Notes: generated by a model not told the origin, from the letters alone. Positions 55,255-63,867 are shown, counted from the first letter of the stretch. The stretch is 64,000 nt of DNA from Limosilactobacillus avistercoris (GCF_014836425.1 NZ_JACSQW010000008.1:19699-83698); one strand, 5' to 3'. A program made the numbers and translations.

Positions 55255-56242
55255 GTTTCGTCACCATGATCAAGCTGAATGGCTACTATTAATTGCTGAT
55301 TTATTACGAAGTGGTTTTTCTCTCCGTCATGCAGTTGAGTTCTCGGGAACGATTTTAAAAAAACACCAGTTACTTTTTCAAAAAATTAATATTGCTATGG
55401 GGGAGGGAAAAACATTTGCAGATTGCCTAAAGCCCTATATTAAACCAAATTTGTATTATCAACTCCTCCTTGCAGAACAACATGGCAGTTTGGAAGAGTG
55501 CTTGCAGGAAGTTGGAAAATTAATGGTTCTTCAAGAAAAGCAGCGGCAAAAGTTAATGGGACTATTACAGTATCCATTAATTTTAACTTGTCTATTAGCA
55601 GGTTTAATGGTGGCGTTAAAGTTATTTGTTTTTCCAGAACTTTCTCAGTGGCAAGGAGGAAATCATAAAAATCCTGAAAGTTATTATTTGTTTGAAATGC
55701 TTGCCTATTTTGGCGGTGGCTTTTTCGTATTAGGGTGTCTAACATTATTGCGCTGGGTAAGGTTAAATCAGTTACAGAGAATAAACGCTCTTTGTTCGTT
55801 ACCAATAATTGGAAAGTGTTATCGATTATATTATGGCTATTATGTTGTGACTAACTTTGCAATGATGATTCGGCATGGATTAACGATTAAGGAGATTTGC
55901 TCAATTGTCGAGAAAAATCAAAAACAAAGCTTTTTATCGTTATTGGGGAAAATTACCAAAGATGTCGTAAACCAGGGACAAAAATTAGAAACTATTTTTC
56001 ACGATGCACCTTTCTTACCAGATGAACTCAGGATAATTGTGGAAAAAGGTTCAACGTTATCAAATTTAGGACAGGATTTAGCCGCATTGGCTAATATTTT
56101 ATTTCAACGACTTACTAAGCGAATAGAACGATTATTAATGCTTATTCAACCAGTCGTCTTTGGGGTAATTGCCTTAGTTATTATCGGCCTTTACTTGCGG
56201 TTACTATTACCAATTTACGATTCAATGCAGGGAGTGATCTAA
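55172..56242 (+). CDS. comGB: Competence pseudopilus inner-membrane platform protein ComGB
   Basis: Polytopic GspF-family protein that anchors pseudopilus assembly. 356 residues; GspF domains around 35-150 and 230-345, with membrane segments near residues 130-150, 180-205 and 320-345. The ATG at 55172, inside comGA, is preceded by gggggatg; no other start codon is available in frame before the conserved WLLLIADLLRSGFSL segment, so an 83-base overlap is likely real. Translational coupling with comGA follows. Confidence 0.87.
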   Translation: MSGDGRLKSYIRNDNYRWKITKNSKTVKFRHHDQAEWLLLIADLLRSGFSLRHAVEFSGTILKKHQLLFQKINIAMGEGKTFADCLKPYIKPNLYYQLLLAEQHGSLEECLQEVGKLMVLQEKQRQKLMGLLQYPLILTCLLAGLMVALKLFVFPELSQWQGGNHKNPESYYLFEMLAYFGGGFFVLGCLTLLRWVRLNQLQRINALCSLPIIGKCYRLYYGYYVVTNFAMMIRHGLTIKEICSIVEKNQKQSFLSLLGKITKDVVNQGQKLETIFHDAPFLPDELRIIVEKGSTLSNLGQDLAALANILFQRLTKRIERLLMLIQPVVFGVIALVIIGLYLRLLLPIYDSMQGVI

Positions 56243-56545
56243 TTGTTAAAAAAGCGTGAAGCATTTACCTTACTAGAAATGTCAATTGTTTTATTTATTA
56301 TTAGTCTATTAATTTTAATTGTTTTACCTAATTTAACAGCGCAGCGAAAAAGTGCCAAGCGAATCCATCGTGATGCGATGGTGTCCGTAGTTCAAACACA
56401 AGTTGATGAATATGAAAATGATGGTGGCAAAGAAAATGTTAGCTTAGAAGAGTTGAGGGAGGCAAAGTATTTAACGGCTGCCCAAGTTAAAAAAGCCCAT
56501 GAGCAACATATCGTAATTGTGGATGGGAAGGTTATTAAGCGGTGA
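56243..56545 (+). CDS. comGC: Major competence pseudopilin ComGC
   Basis: Major subunit of the DNA-uptake pseudopilus, 100 residues. The prepilin motif EAFTLLEM marks processing by ComC between A7 and F8, with Glu12 at pilin position 5. A hydrophobic helix follows (residues 13-32). Start is TTG directly after the comGB stop, with ggagtga as RBS. The length matches ComGC. Overlaps comGD by 4 bases. Confidence 0.92.
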   Translation: MLKKREAFTLLEMSIVLFIISLLILIVLPNLTAQRKSAKRIHRDAMVSVVQTQVDEYENDGGKENVSLEELREAKYLTAAQVKKAHEQHIVIVDGKVIKR

Positions 56546-56973
56546 AACGCCATGGCTTTACTATCCTGGAAACAATTATCGTTTTAGTGTTAACCGCATT
56601 AATTGTAACCTTTTCGTTCCCTAGTCTTAGCCGGAGTAAACAAGTAGTGGCAGAACGCGAATTTTGGAACGATTTTCGTCGAGAATGGCAAGCGGCTCAG
56701 GTTCGTTCCAAAACTAGGCATATTGAAACTGCAGTAACATTTGATTCATCAAGTTACCAAATTGAATTTGCTTGGCTTGAACACTACCAACCAGTAAAGA
56801 AGCGGTTAACTGTTCCGGAAACGCTATTGGTAAGAAAGTTTGATGATTTTAAAATGCATGAAAATGGCTATACAAAGCCCCGCACTCAAGAGTTTCAATC
56901 ATCAATTAACGGCAAAACATATTTAATACGGATCCAGCTTGCCTGGGGAGGGTACCGAATTGAAACAAGGTAA
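56542..56973 (+). CDS. comGD: Minor competence pseudopilin ComGD
   Basis: 143 residues with the prepilin motif HGFTILET and a hydrophobic helix (LETIIVLVLTALIVTFSF). GTG start overlapping the comGC stop (GTGA). The C-terminal domain is pilin-like and poorly conserved, as usual for minor subunits. Assigned by motif and order. Confidence 0.88.
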   Translation: MKRHGFTILETIIVLVLTALIVTFSFPSLSRSKQVVAEREFWNDFRREWQAAQVRSKTRHIETAVTFDSSSYQIEFAWLEHYQPVKKRLTVPETLLVRKFDDFKMHENGYTKPRTQEFQSSINGKTYLIRIQLAWGGYRIETR

Positions 56974-57250
56974 ACATAAAGCATTTATTCTGGCCGATAG
57001 TCTCGTTGCACTCACAATTATTTCGCTTAGTATTACATTTACTCTTGTTAGTCATGAATGTTTAATCCAGCAGAGAAAACGGCAACAAGTAGATTTAGTG
57101 GCAAGTCGAATTGCTAAGGAGGCAACTGATGAACTAGTTGCGACTAACCGGCCAGTATTTATTAGACAAAATGAATTTAGTGCGGTTGCTTCTCGTAAGG
57201 ACGTAAAGGTTTATCGATATCGTCAGTTAATTTTTGAGGTAACAAGATGA
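56960..57250 (+). CDS. comGE: Minor competence pseudopilin ComGE
   Basis: 96 residues. A degenerate prepilin motif (KAFILADSLVALTII, lacking the usual Glu at position 5) precedes a hydrophobic helix. The frame runs up to a TTG at 56939, but ggggaggg at 56945-56952 selects the TTG at 56960, within the end of comGD. Named from its place between comGD and comGF; sequence alone would not identify it. Confidence 0.75.
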   Translation: MKQGKHKAFILADSLVALTIISLSITFTLVSHECLIQQRKRQQVDLVASRIAKEATDELVATNRPVFIRQNEFSAVASRKDVKVYRYRQLIFEVTR

Positions 57251-57714
57251 TAAAAAGAGCTTTTACTTTGGTAGAGTGCCTCATTGCACTAATTATTATG
57301 TCACTTATTACATTATTACTTTCTCTTCAAATCAGGGTTATTAAATCAACTACTACTAAGTCTTTAGAAAGACCCCTTGATTGGTATATTTGTCTTACAG
57401 AGCTGGAGTCACAAGATCATCAATTTATGCTTGAAAAGGTTTCAAATAAGAAATTACAGTTAACTAGTCGTTCTTCTGGATTAACTTATGAGCTTTATGG
57501 AACAGATCGACTCTATTTAAGTCGGGCTAACCGAGGTGGTTATATGTTGCTTTTTAGTGATATTAAGCCTGGAACAGTAAAATTTAATGAATTAGCTGGT
57601 GCACGAGTTAAAATTCAAGCAGAACGAAAAAACGGCCAAAAATTAATTGGGGTGGTTAAGTTTTATGAGGAAACAACAAATAAAGACTCGTCCAGGATAC
57701 GCTCTGTTAATTAG
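57247..57714 (+). CDS. comGF: Minor competence pseudopilin ComGF
   Basis: 155 residues with the prepilin motif RAFTLVEC and hydrophobic helix, then the ComGF domain (RANRGGYMLLF near residues 93-103). ATG overlaps the comGE stop by 4 bases (ATGA). Order and domain agree. Confidence 0.87.
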   Translation: MIKRAFTLVECLIALIIMSLITLLLSLQIRVIKSTTTKSLERPLDWYICLTELESQDHQFMLEKVSNKKLQLTSRSSGLTYELYGTDRLYLSRANRGGYMLLFSDIKPGTVKFNELAGARVKIQAERKNGQKLIGVVKFYEETTNKDSSRIRSVN

Positions 57715-57913
57715 CTTAATCTTATTGACCCTTTCGGCTGGGGTTATAGTTTTTGAATTTCAGTACCAAAAACAGCAATCAATGGTTAATCGTGAATTAA
57801 TGTTAAAACTTCAAAGTCAAATTAGGCAAAATCTCGATAATTCAAATGGTAATCCAAAGGAAAAAGTTCACAATTTGAAGAACAAACCTAGAGAAATCCC
57901 TTTAAATAATTAA
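57665..57913 (+). CDS. comGG: Minor competence pseudopilin ComGG
   Basis: 82 residues beginning MRKQQIKTRPGYALLISLI, a basic start, then a hydrophobic helix and a charged, Asn/Lys-rich tail. The prepilin G-Y-A cleavage site resembles ComGG of other lactobacilli, which is always poorly conserved. The frame runs up to 57647; ggggtgg at 57649-57655 supports the ATG at 57665, overlapping comGF by 50 bases. Assignment by position. Confidence 0.72.
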   Translation: MRKQQIKTRPGYALLISLILLTLSAGVIVFEFQYQKQQSMVNRELMLKLQSQIRQNLDNSNGNPKEKVHNLKNKPREIPLNN

Positions 57914-57939
57914 ATAATGTTCGGTTGTAAAGCGTTACC

Positions 57940-57968
57940 TTGAATTTAATAGACAGAATCGTTAAACT
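57940..57968 (+). promoter_or_regulatory. Possible promoter of the methylase-ackA unit
   Basis: TTGAAT, 17 bases, TAAACT. It lies 36 bases before the presumed CTG start. Confidence 0.45.
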
Positions 57969-58003
57969 TAAAGATGATTGTAATGTAATGGAGGTGACCT
58001 ACA

Positions 58004-59017
58004 CTGTCACAGCAATCAGTTCAAAAGCTATTTGAGCTATTTGATCAGGGAACGATGCTTTTACAATCTGCATTAAATTGTTCATACTTAGATGCAATGT
58101 TGGAAAATGCGGAGAATATTATTGATGATAATACTGTTCGCGTAGAAGACGGGGTTCCTGATAAAAAAACTCAAGAAAAGCTAACGAAGATCTATAAGCA
58201 ACTCGATCTTAAAAATGTTAATGCGGAAGCGATTCGTCAATTAATTCAATTGAGCTTTTTGAAGGTTATTCGAAAAGATGCAATTCAGGCAAACCACCAA
58301 ATGACACCAGATACAATTGGGCTTTTGATGGCGTTCTTGATTGAAAAGGTAACTAAAAATACCAAGATTGAGACAATTCTTGATCCTGCGGTTGGTACGG
58401 CTAACTTATTAACTACCGTAATTAATCGGCTTGATAAAGATGAACACGAAAATATTCAGGGCTTTGGGATCGATAATGATGACTCAATGTTAAGTGTGGC
58501 GAGCGTGAATGTTGCATTGCAGCACGCTAATGTTGACTTGTTCCATCAAGATTCCGTCAGCGCTCTGGATATCCCACAATGTGATTTAGCAGTTAGTGAT
58601 TTACCAATTGGTTATTACCCGCTTGATAATAATACTAAGGACTACCAAACACGTGCTAAAGAGGGACATTCATTTGTTCATCACTTGTTAATTGAACAAT
58701 CGATGAATTATTTAAAGCCAGGGAAATTTGGCGTTTTCCTTGTTCCAAGTAGTTTATTCCAAACTAAGGAAACAGAAGGATTTATTAAGTGGATTCATTC
58801 TGTTGCCTACCTCCAAGGATTCGTTAATTTACCAGCTGAACTATTTGCTAATCCGGCTGCACAAAAGTCAATTCTATTGTTGCAGCGACATGGAGGAGAT
58901 GGTAAGCAAGCTACAAAGGTTCTCCTTGGTGAGTTTCCATCTTTCAAGGATAAAAATAAGTTTGCCAGCTTTATGCAGGAAATTAATGATTGGGTTACAA
59001 CAAATATTAATAAATAA
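58004..59017 (+). CDS. Class I SAM-dependent DNA methylase-like protein (YtxK family), probable CTG start
   Basis: N6-adenine-methylase-like protein of the YtxK family that almost always precedes ackA. AdoMet motif near residues 125-135 (ILDPAVGTANLLT), and the catalytic NPPY-type motif is replaced by SDLPIGYYP. The first ATG in frame (58055) lies 57 bases after a near-perfect RBS GGAGGTGA (57990-57997) and has only a badly spaced AGGGA of its own. A CTG at 58004 sits 6 bases after the RBS and adds LSQQSVQKLFELFDQGT, which resembles the family's N-terminus; an in-frame TGA at 57995 rules out anything further upstream. No role in restriction is evident. 338 residues. Confidence 0.82.
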   Translation: MSQQSVQKLFELFDQGTMLLQSALNCSYLDAMLENAENIIDDNTVRVEDGVPDKKTQEKLTKIYKQLDLKNVNAEAIRQLIQLSFLKVIRKDAIQANHQMTPDTIGLLMAFLIEKVTKNTKIETILDPAVGTANLLTTVINRLDKDEHENIQGFGIDNDDSMLSVASVNVALQHANVDLFHQDSVSALDIPQCDLAVSDLPIGYYPLDNNTKDYQTRAKEGHSFVHHLLIEQSMNYLKPGKFGVFLVPSSLFQTKETEGFIKWIHSVAYLQGFVNLPAELFANPAAQKSILLLQRHGGDGKQATKVLLGEFPSFKDKNKFASFMQEINDWVTTNINK

Positions 59018-59032
59018 AGGGGACGTTATCAG

Positions 59033-60232
59033 ATGTCAAAGACAATTGCAGTTAATGCCGGAAGTTCAACGCTAAAATTTAAATTATTTGATATGCCAAG
59101 TGAAAATGTTGTTGCTGAAGGAACAATTGAACGAATTGGCGAAAAAATGGGTCACGCAAAGATTAAGTATGGTGACGGTCAGAAACATGAAGAAGAACGT
59201 GCTTTTGCTGATCACGGGACTGCTGTTAAGTACTTGCTTGATCAATTAATTAACCTTGATATCGTTAAGAGTTACGATGAAATTACCGCGGTTGGTCACC
59301 GGGTTGTTGCTGGTGGTGAATACTTTAAGGATTCTGCAGTAATTAACGATGATGTAATTGCAAAGATTGATAGTTTAGCTGAATATGCTCCATTACATGA
59401 TCCAGCTGAATTGGTTGGAATTAAGGAATTTCGGAAGGTCCTACCAAATGCGTTTGCTGTTGCCGTATTTGATACTTCTTTCCACGTAGATATGCCAAAG
59501 AAGAACGCACTCTACAGTGTTCCTTATGAATGGTATGAAAAGTATGGTGCACGGAAGTATGGTGCTCACGGTACTAGTCACCGTTATGTTGCTGCACGTG
59601 CCGCTGAAATGCTTGGTAAGCCATTAAAGGATCTAAAGTTGATCACAATGCATATTGGTGCAGGTGCTTCCATTACTGCTGTTAAGGGTGGAAAGTCCTA
59701 TGATACTTCTATGGGATTCTCCCCATTGGCCGGAATTACAATGGCAACTCGTTCAGGGGATGTTGATCCATCCTTAGTTGCCTTTATCCAAGAAAAGCTT
59801 GGTAAGACTTCTTCAGAGATGATTGATATCTTAAATCATGAATCTGGAATTAAGGGAATTTCTGGTATTTCTCCAGATATGCGTGATATTCTTGCGGCTG
59901 CTGATAAGGGTGACAAGCGTGCACAATTAACTCTTGATATTTATGTAAACCGGATTGTACGTTACGTTGGTGCCTACATTGCAGAAATGGGTGGCGCAGA
60001 TGCAATTGTCTTCACAGCAGGTGTTGGTGAAAACAGTGTTCCAATTCGGAAGATGGTTACAGATAAGTTAGCTTACTTTGGTATTAAGATTGATCAAGAA
60101 AAGAACAACTGCCATGGAGTTGAACGTGATCTTTCTACACCAGATGCAAAGATTAAGACATTATTAATTCCAACTAATGAGGAATTGATGATTGTTCGTG
60201 ATATTGAACGCTTGAAGAAACAAAGTAAGTAA
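59033..60232 (+). CDS. ackA: Acetate kinase
   Basis: Converts acetyl phosphate and ADP to acetate and ATP, the energy-yielding step of phosphoketolase fermentation. Signature segments IAVNAGSSTLKFKLF (start), AVFDTSFHVDMP near 145, HIGAGASITAV near 204 and the GGADAIVFTAGVGENS region near 320. Length 399. RBS aagggga. Codon use is moderately biased. Follows the YtxK-like gene by 15 bases; a strong terminator comes after. Confidence 0.97.
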   Translation: MSKTIAVNAGSSTLKFKLFDMPSENVVAEGTIERIGEKMGHAKIKYGDGQKHEEERAFADHGTAVKYLLDQLINLDIVKSYDEITAVGHRVVAGGEYFKDSAVINDDVIAKIDSLAEYAPLHDPAELVGIKEFRKVLPNAFAVAVFDTSFHVDMPKKNALYSVPYEWYEKYGARKYGAHGTSHRYVAARAAEMLGKPLKDLKLITMHIGAGASITAVKGGKSYDTSMGFSPLAGITMATRSGDVDPSLVAFIQEKLGKTSSEMIDILNHESGIKGISGISPDMRDILAAADKGDKRAQLTLDIYVNRIVRYVGAYIAEMGGADAIVFTAGVGENSVPIRKMVTDKLAYFGIKIDQEKNNCHGVERDLSTPDAKIKTLLIPTNEELMIVRDIERLKKQSK

Positions 60233-60241
60233 TTTATTATA

Positions 60242-60297
60242 AAACCGGTAGTTAAGGAGAAGAGATTTCTCACTTAGCTACCGGTTTCTTTTTATTT
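60242..60297 (+). terminator. Terminator after ackA
   Basis: aaaccggtagttaag (60242-60256) pairs with cttagctaccggttt (60273-60287) with one wobble, then tctttttattt. Confidence 0.85.
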
Positions 60298-60323
60298 AAA
60301 TTAAAGATAAGGGGTGAAGAAGA

Positions 60324-60935
60324 ATGCAATTTGTCACGGCTGATACTCACTTTTTGGATGAGCACCTGTTAGGAATTGATAAGTTTGCACCACGACCATT
60401 CCTGACGGTTGAGCAAATGGATCAGGAAATTATTCAAAGCTGGAATGAACTAGTTGCTGAAAACGATACTGTATACCATCTTGGTGATATTGCTGTTTAT
60501 TTTGCTAAACCTCAATCAAAAGCATATGAGAAAATTTTTAAAATCCTTAATTCATTAAATGGTCACTTAATTTTAATCAAAGGGAACCATGATAATCGAG
60601 GATTGTTTAAATACTTAGCGAAGAATAATTATTCCTTTAACGGGAAACCAAAATTTTCTTTTCATGATGTTGGCGTGTTATTAAAATACGATCATCGTCA
60701 ATATTATTTAACACACTATCCTATGATGCTGGGAATTGCGCCACAAATTATTAATCTTCATGGGCACATTCACCATTATGCAGTCCCGGCAAAAGAAAAC
60801 ATTAATGTGGGAATTGATTCGCCGGAATTTGACTATTTGTTACCAGAAAAGATTCCATTTGGAACACCACTAAGTTTTTCTCAAATAGAGAAAATTGTAA
60901 ATGGTAAAGCAGACGATTTTGCAAAACGCGGTTAG
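60324..60935 (+). CDS. Metallophosphoesterase (COG4186-like)
   Basis: 203-residue calcineurin-like phosphohydrolase. Motifs: TADTHF at residues 5-10, YHLGDIA near 52, KGNHDN near 87, THYPM near 132 and NLHGHIHHY near 145, the last supplying two metal ligands. Similar proteins are found in many genomes, including phages, with unknown substrate. RBS ggggtga. Distinct from the shorter YfcE-like enzyme at 48.4 kb. Confidence 0.87.
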   Translation: MQFVTADTHFLDEHLLGIDKFAPRPFLTVEQMDQEIIQSWNELVAENDTVYHLGDIAVYFAKPQSKAYEKIFKILNSLNGHLILIKGNHDNRGLFKYLAKNNYSFNGKPKFSFHDVGVLLKYDHRQYYLTHYPMMLGIAPQIINLHGHIHHYAVPAKENINVGIDSPEFDYLLPEKIPFGTPLSFSQIEKIVNGKADDFAKRG

Positions 60936-60987
60936 GATCATGGTATGATGTTAACTAACGATACGAATAAGAACTGGGGTGAAGTGG

Positions 60988-61539
60988 TTGAATCGAGCGA
61001 AAATTCAAGAATACATCGATCAACGCGAAGAGCAACGGGTTGATTTATATCATTATGAAGCGCAGAGTGGGAATGATTTTCTTTTGAATGGTCATCAATA
61101 TAAGTTGCTACAAAACTATCGCGATGGCTTTGATGGTGAGCAATTGGCTGCCCGTTTTAGTAATATTTTAAATAAGTATGATTATATTGTCGGTGATTGG
61201 GGATATGATCAGTTACGATTAAAAGGATTTTATGATCCCGACAATTCGTTGTTTCGGCCAGAACAGGGAGTTGATACAATTGAAGACTACCTATTCGAGG
61301 ATTGTAATTTTGGGTGTTCATATTTTATTGTTCAAAATTGTGATGTTCGGTTACCTAAACGTCGTAACCGGCATCGTCGCAAGGGACATTCACCAGTAAT
61401 TAAGGAACGACGGCGGCGAATCCATCAGCCGGAACCACGAAAACGACATCACCAATCAGCAAAACGGGTTAAGGTTGGTAATCATCAGCAAAAATTTGTT
61501 ATCCACCAACGAGTAAAGAGGAATCAAAATGAAAAGTAA
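60988..61539 (+). CDS. YutD family protein (DUF1027)
   Basis: Conserved Bacilli protein of unknown function. Its core (NRAKIQEYIDQREEQR, then YKLLQNYRDGFD, YDYIVGDWGYDQLRLKGFY) matches YutD. After about residue 115 there is a strongly basic, Arg/His-rich tail of 65 residues that may bind nucleic acid. The frame opens at GTG 60979, which is part of the RBS (ggggtgaag, 60976-60984); TTG at 60988 was chosen. The 3' end overlaps the next gene by 11 bases. Place next to the HAD phosphatase gene is conserved. Confidence 0.82.
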   Translation: MNRAKIQEYIDQREEQRVDLYHYEAQSGNDFLLNGHQYKLLQNYRDGFDGEQLAARFSNILNKYDYIVGDWGYDQLRLKGFYDPDNSLFRPEQGVDTIEDYLFEDCNFGCSYFIVQNCDVRLPKRRNRHRRKGHSPVIKERRRRIHQPEPRKRHHQSAKRVKVGNHQQKFVIHQRVKRNQNEK

Positions 61540-62305
61540 TTATCAAGGCTACTTCATTGATCTTGATGGGACGATGTATAAAGGGACAAAGCAGATACCT
61601 GCAGCTGCAAGGTTTATTAAACGTCTTCAAGATGCTCAAAAGAAAGTATTGTTTGTGACCAATAATAGTACACGTTCGCCAGAATTTGTTGCCAATAATT
61701 TGGTTACTAATCACGGGATTAACGTAAAAAGTGAGAATGTTTATACAACTGCACTGGCAACTGCTGATTATTTGGATCAGATCGCTGGTGAAAAGCGCAG
61801 AGTATATGTGGTTGGCGAAAGTGGATTGCGGGATGCACTAACAAATCGCCAATTCAAAATTACTGAGGAAGCACCAGACTATGTGGTTGTTGGATTAGAT
61901 TCGAAAGTAACCTATGACAAATTAGCAACTGCCGTTTTACTTATTCGGGCTGGGGCAACTTTTATTGGGACCAACTCTGATAGTAATTTGCCTAATCAAC
62001 GGGGGATGGTCCCTGGAGCTGGTTCGTTGGTTAAACTTGTCGAATATGCTACCCAAAAGAAACCAATTATGATCGGCAAACCAGAAAAGATCATTATGGA
62101 GATGGCTTTGAAAAGAAGTGGCCTTACTAAGGATCAAGTTGTAATGGTTGGTGATAACTACAATACGGATATTAAGGCAGCCATTAATTTCTGCATTGAT
62201 AGTCTATTAGTATATTCAGGGTTATCGACAAGAGAAGAAGTTAGTAAAGAAAAAATACAACCTACTCACCAGATTGATAGTTTAGATGAATGGAAGGTTG
62301 AATAA
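61529..62305 (+). CDS. HAD-superfamily phosphatase, NagD/TIGR01457 family
   Basis: 258-residue class IIA HAD hydrolase. Motif I DLDGTMYKG with nucleophile D11, motif II TNNST near 46, motif III IGKPEK near 190 and motif IV VGDNYNTD near 209. Relatives (YutF) dephosphorylate small phosphomonoesters; actual substrate unknown. Starts inside the yutD end; overlaps the next gene by one base, so three genes form a unit. Confidence 0.92.
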   Translation: MKSNYQGYFIDLDGTMYKGTKQIPAAARFIKRLQDAQKKVLFVTNNSTRSPEFVANNLVTNHGINVKSENVYTTALATADYLDQIAGEKRRVYVVGESGLRDALTNRQFKITEEAPDYVVVGLDSKVTYDKLATAVLLIRAGATFIGTNSDSNLPNQRGMVPGAGSLVKLVEYATQKKPIMIGKPEKIIMEMALKRSGLTKDQVVMVGDNYNTDIKAAINFCIDSLLVYSGLSTREEVSKEKIQPTHQIDSLDEWKVE

Positions 62306-62928
62306 TGAAGATGACTATAAAAAGCACCTTATTAATATTAGGGTATTTTTTAGCGGCAACTTCGATTGCAATAATAGTTACAACCAATGTATCTATCTTT
62401 TTGCTCTATCCATTTGAAAAGGGGATAGCTTGGGAGAATGTGATAACTGACTACCAGCGGTTATTGGTATATCTTCAAGTTCCGGGGTTCTATCATCTTA
62501 CCTTTCGTTATTTACCAATTAGTAACAATGCTAGTGCACATTTTAGAGTGATTCGTCACCTGTTGATTGCTAATGAGGTGTTATGCGTTACTAGTTGGGG
62601 AACGATTATTATAAATAACAGGCATGAAAAAAAGCGAAATCAACTGTTGGTGTTGATTTCGCTTATTGATTATCTATGTTTTACGTTGTTAGTAATGGTG
62701 GGACTGGTATCAATTGATTTTGATAGAGTATTTATTGCATTTCACCGTTTAATGTTTAGTGATAGTAATTGGATTTTTAATCCATCTACTGATCCAATTA
62801 TTAATGCAATGGCGCCAAATTTCTTTTTAAAACTATTTTTTATTTGGTTTGTAGTTAGTGTTTTAGTTCTTATTAGTTTAAGAATGTATAACAAACGAAA
62901 ATTACTTCGTGGTAAATTTTGCTTTTAA
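62305..62928 (+). CDS. TIGR01906 family integral membrane protein
   Basis: 207 residues with four clear hydrophobic segments (about 8-35, 85-105 region weakly, 112-140 and 175-198). The family is found next to NagD-type phosphatases in lactobacilli; function unknown. The one-base overlap with the HAD gene is typical. Its last 27 bases overlap the 3' end of the DedA gene on the other strand. Confidence 0.8.
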   Translation: MKMTIKSTLLILGYFLAATSIAIIVTTNVSIFLLYPFEKGIAWENVITDYQRLLVYLQVPGFYHLTFRYLPISNNASAHFRVIRHLLIANEVLCVTSWGTIIINNRHEKKRNQLLVLISLIDYLCFTLLVMVGLVSIDFDRVFIAFHRLMFSDSNWIFNPSTDPIINAMAPNFFLKLFFIWFVVSVLVLISLRMYNKRKLLRGKFCF

Positions 62929-63546
62929 GTAGCTAACAACAGCCGGAATCAATGTAACAACGATAATAGCAATGATAATTATAGAAAAATGCTCCTGAAC
63001 GAATGGAAGGTTACCAAAGAAATAACCAGCTGCGCAACAGAGTGCAACCCAAGAAACGCAACCAATAACACTATAACGGATGAATTTCCTATAGGGGAAA
63101 CCAGAGCCTGCAGCAGCAAATGGGGCAAAGGTTCTAATTATTGGCATGTAACGAGCAAGAATAATCGCTGATGCACCATGCTTTTCAAAAAAGTGTTCAG
63201 CTTTTTCGAGACTATCTTTATCGATTAATTTTCCAAATAACGAATGATTAGATAAACTTTTACCAATTCGGTGACCAATATAGAAGTTTAATGAATCACC
63301 AAGGATACAAGCCGCTAAGAAGACGAAGACAAATATCCAAATACTGAGATGATATTGTGGATTTGCTGCTAATGCACTTGCAGCAAATAACAATGAATCA
63401 CCAGGTAGAAATGGAAGGATTACCGCACCAGTTTCGATGAAGATAATCGCGAAGAGAATAAGATATGTTGAATCACCAAAATTATTTACTATTTGAATAA
63501 GGTGAGCATCAATATGTAAAACGAAATCAATTAGTGTTGAGATCAT
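62902..63546 (-). CDS. DedA family membrane protein
   Basis: 214-residue polytopic protein of the DedA/SNARE-associated family, some of which move undecaprenyl phosphate or phosphatidylethanolamine across the membrane. Hallmarks: FIETGAVILPFLPGDSLLF near residues 36-54, FYIGHRIG near 88, and ARYMPIIRTFAPFAAAG near 131, with conserved acidic and arginine residues intact. The RBS aaaggag lies before the minus-strand ATG. Convergent with and overlapping the preceding gene by 27 bases. Confidence 0.92.
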   Translation of the reverse strand: MISTLIDFVLHIDAHLIQIVNNFGDSTYLILFAIIFIETGAVILPFLPGDSLLFAASALAANPQYHLSIWIFVFVFLAACILGDSLNFYIGHRIGKSLSNHSLFGKLIDKDSLEKAEHFFEKHGASAIILARYMPIIRTFAPFAAAGSGFPYRKFIRYSVIGCVSWVALCCAAGYFFGNLPFVQEHFSIIIIAIIVVTLIPAVVSYLKAKFTTK

Positions 63547-63681
63547 TGACTAACTCCTTTTTTATTACAATACTTAGTAAGTTTATCAACCGTTGCAAGC
63601 TTTGTGAAGAGCTATTTAGAGGCTTTTATAAAGTTTAAGAATAAGAAAGAAAGAATTACGAGATCTTTTTTTAAAAATATG

Positions 63682-63710
63682 TTGACAGGGTATTGAGAAC
63701 AAGGTATAGT
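63682..63710 (+). promoter_or_regulatory. Tandem promoter 1 of a probable rRNA operon
   Basis: TTGACA, 17 bases, TATAGT: near-consensus, preceded by an A/T-rich stretch (tttttttaaaaatatg) like an UP element. The stretch 63547-63681 holds otherwise only the minus-strand leader of the DedA gene. Confidence 0.8.
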
Positions 63711-63747
63711 AGTTAACGTTGTCAGCAAGGCAATGAACTTCTTTCAA

Positions 63748-63796
63748 AATTAATTTGAAATTAGTTGTTGACTTAATTAAGGCAACATGATATATT
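63748..63796 (+). promoter_or_regulatory. Tandem promoter 2 of a probable rRNA operon
   Basis: TTGACT (63768-63773), 17 bases, TATATT (63791-63796). Preceded by the first copy of a 25-bp repeat that includes the start of the -35. Confidence 0.8.
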
Positions 63797-63867
63797 ATAA
63801 AAGCTGCTTGTTGAGGTCAGCGTTTCGGATTTAACTAAAATGAATTAATTTGAAATTAGTTGTTGAC
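63748..63867 (+). repeat. 25-bp direct repeat ahead of promoters 2 and 3
   Basis: An identical 25-bp stretch occurs at 63748-63772 and 63843-63867, 95 bases apart start to start. It consists of A/T-rich UP-like sequence plus the first five bases of the -35 (ttgac). Points to promoter duplication. Confidence 0.85.

Noticed and set aside
55440..55805. 121-codon open frame on the minus strand inside comGB
   Set aside because: Antisense of a gene with clear family match and order; no RBS.
57922..57940. Possible cre site (ttgtaaagcgttacctt) before the YtxK-like gene and ackA
   Set aside because: Palindromic in feel, but it needs a one-base insertion in the consensus and fits at too few fixed positions to claim.
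58004..59017. The methylase-like gene as part of a restriction-modification or phage defence system
   Set aside because: The catalytic NPPY motif is altered and the neighbours are comG and ackA, the normal housekeeping place of YtxK; no restriction subunit is nearby.
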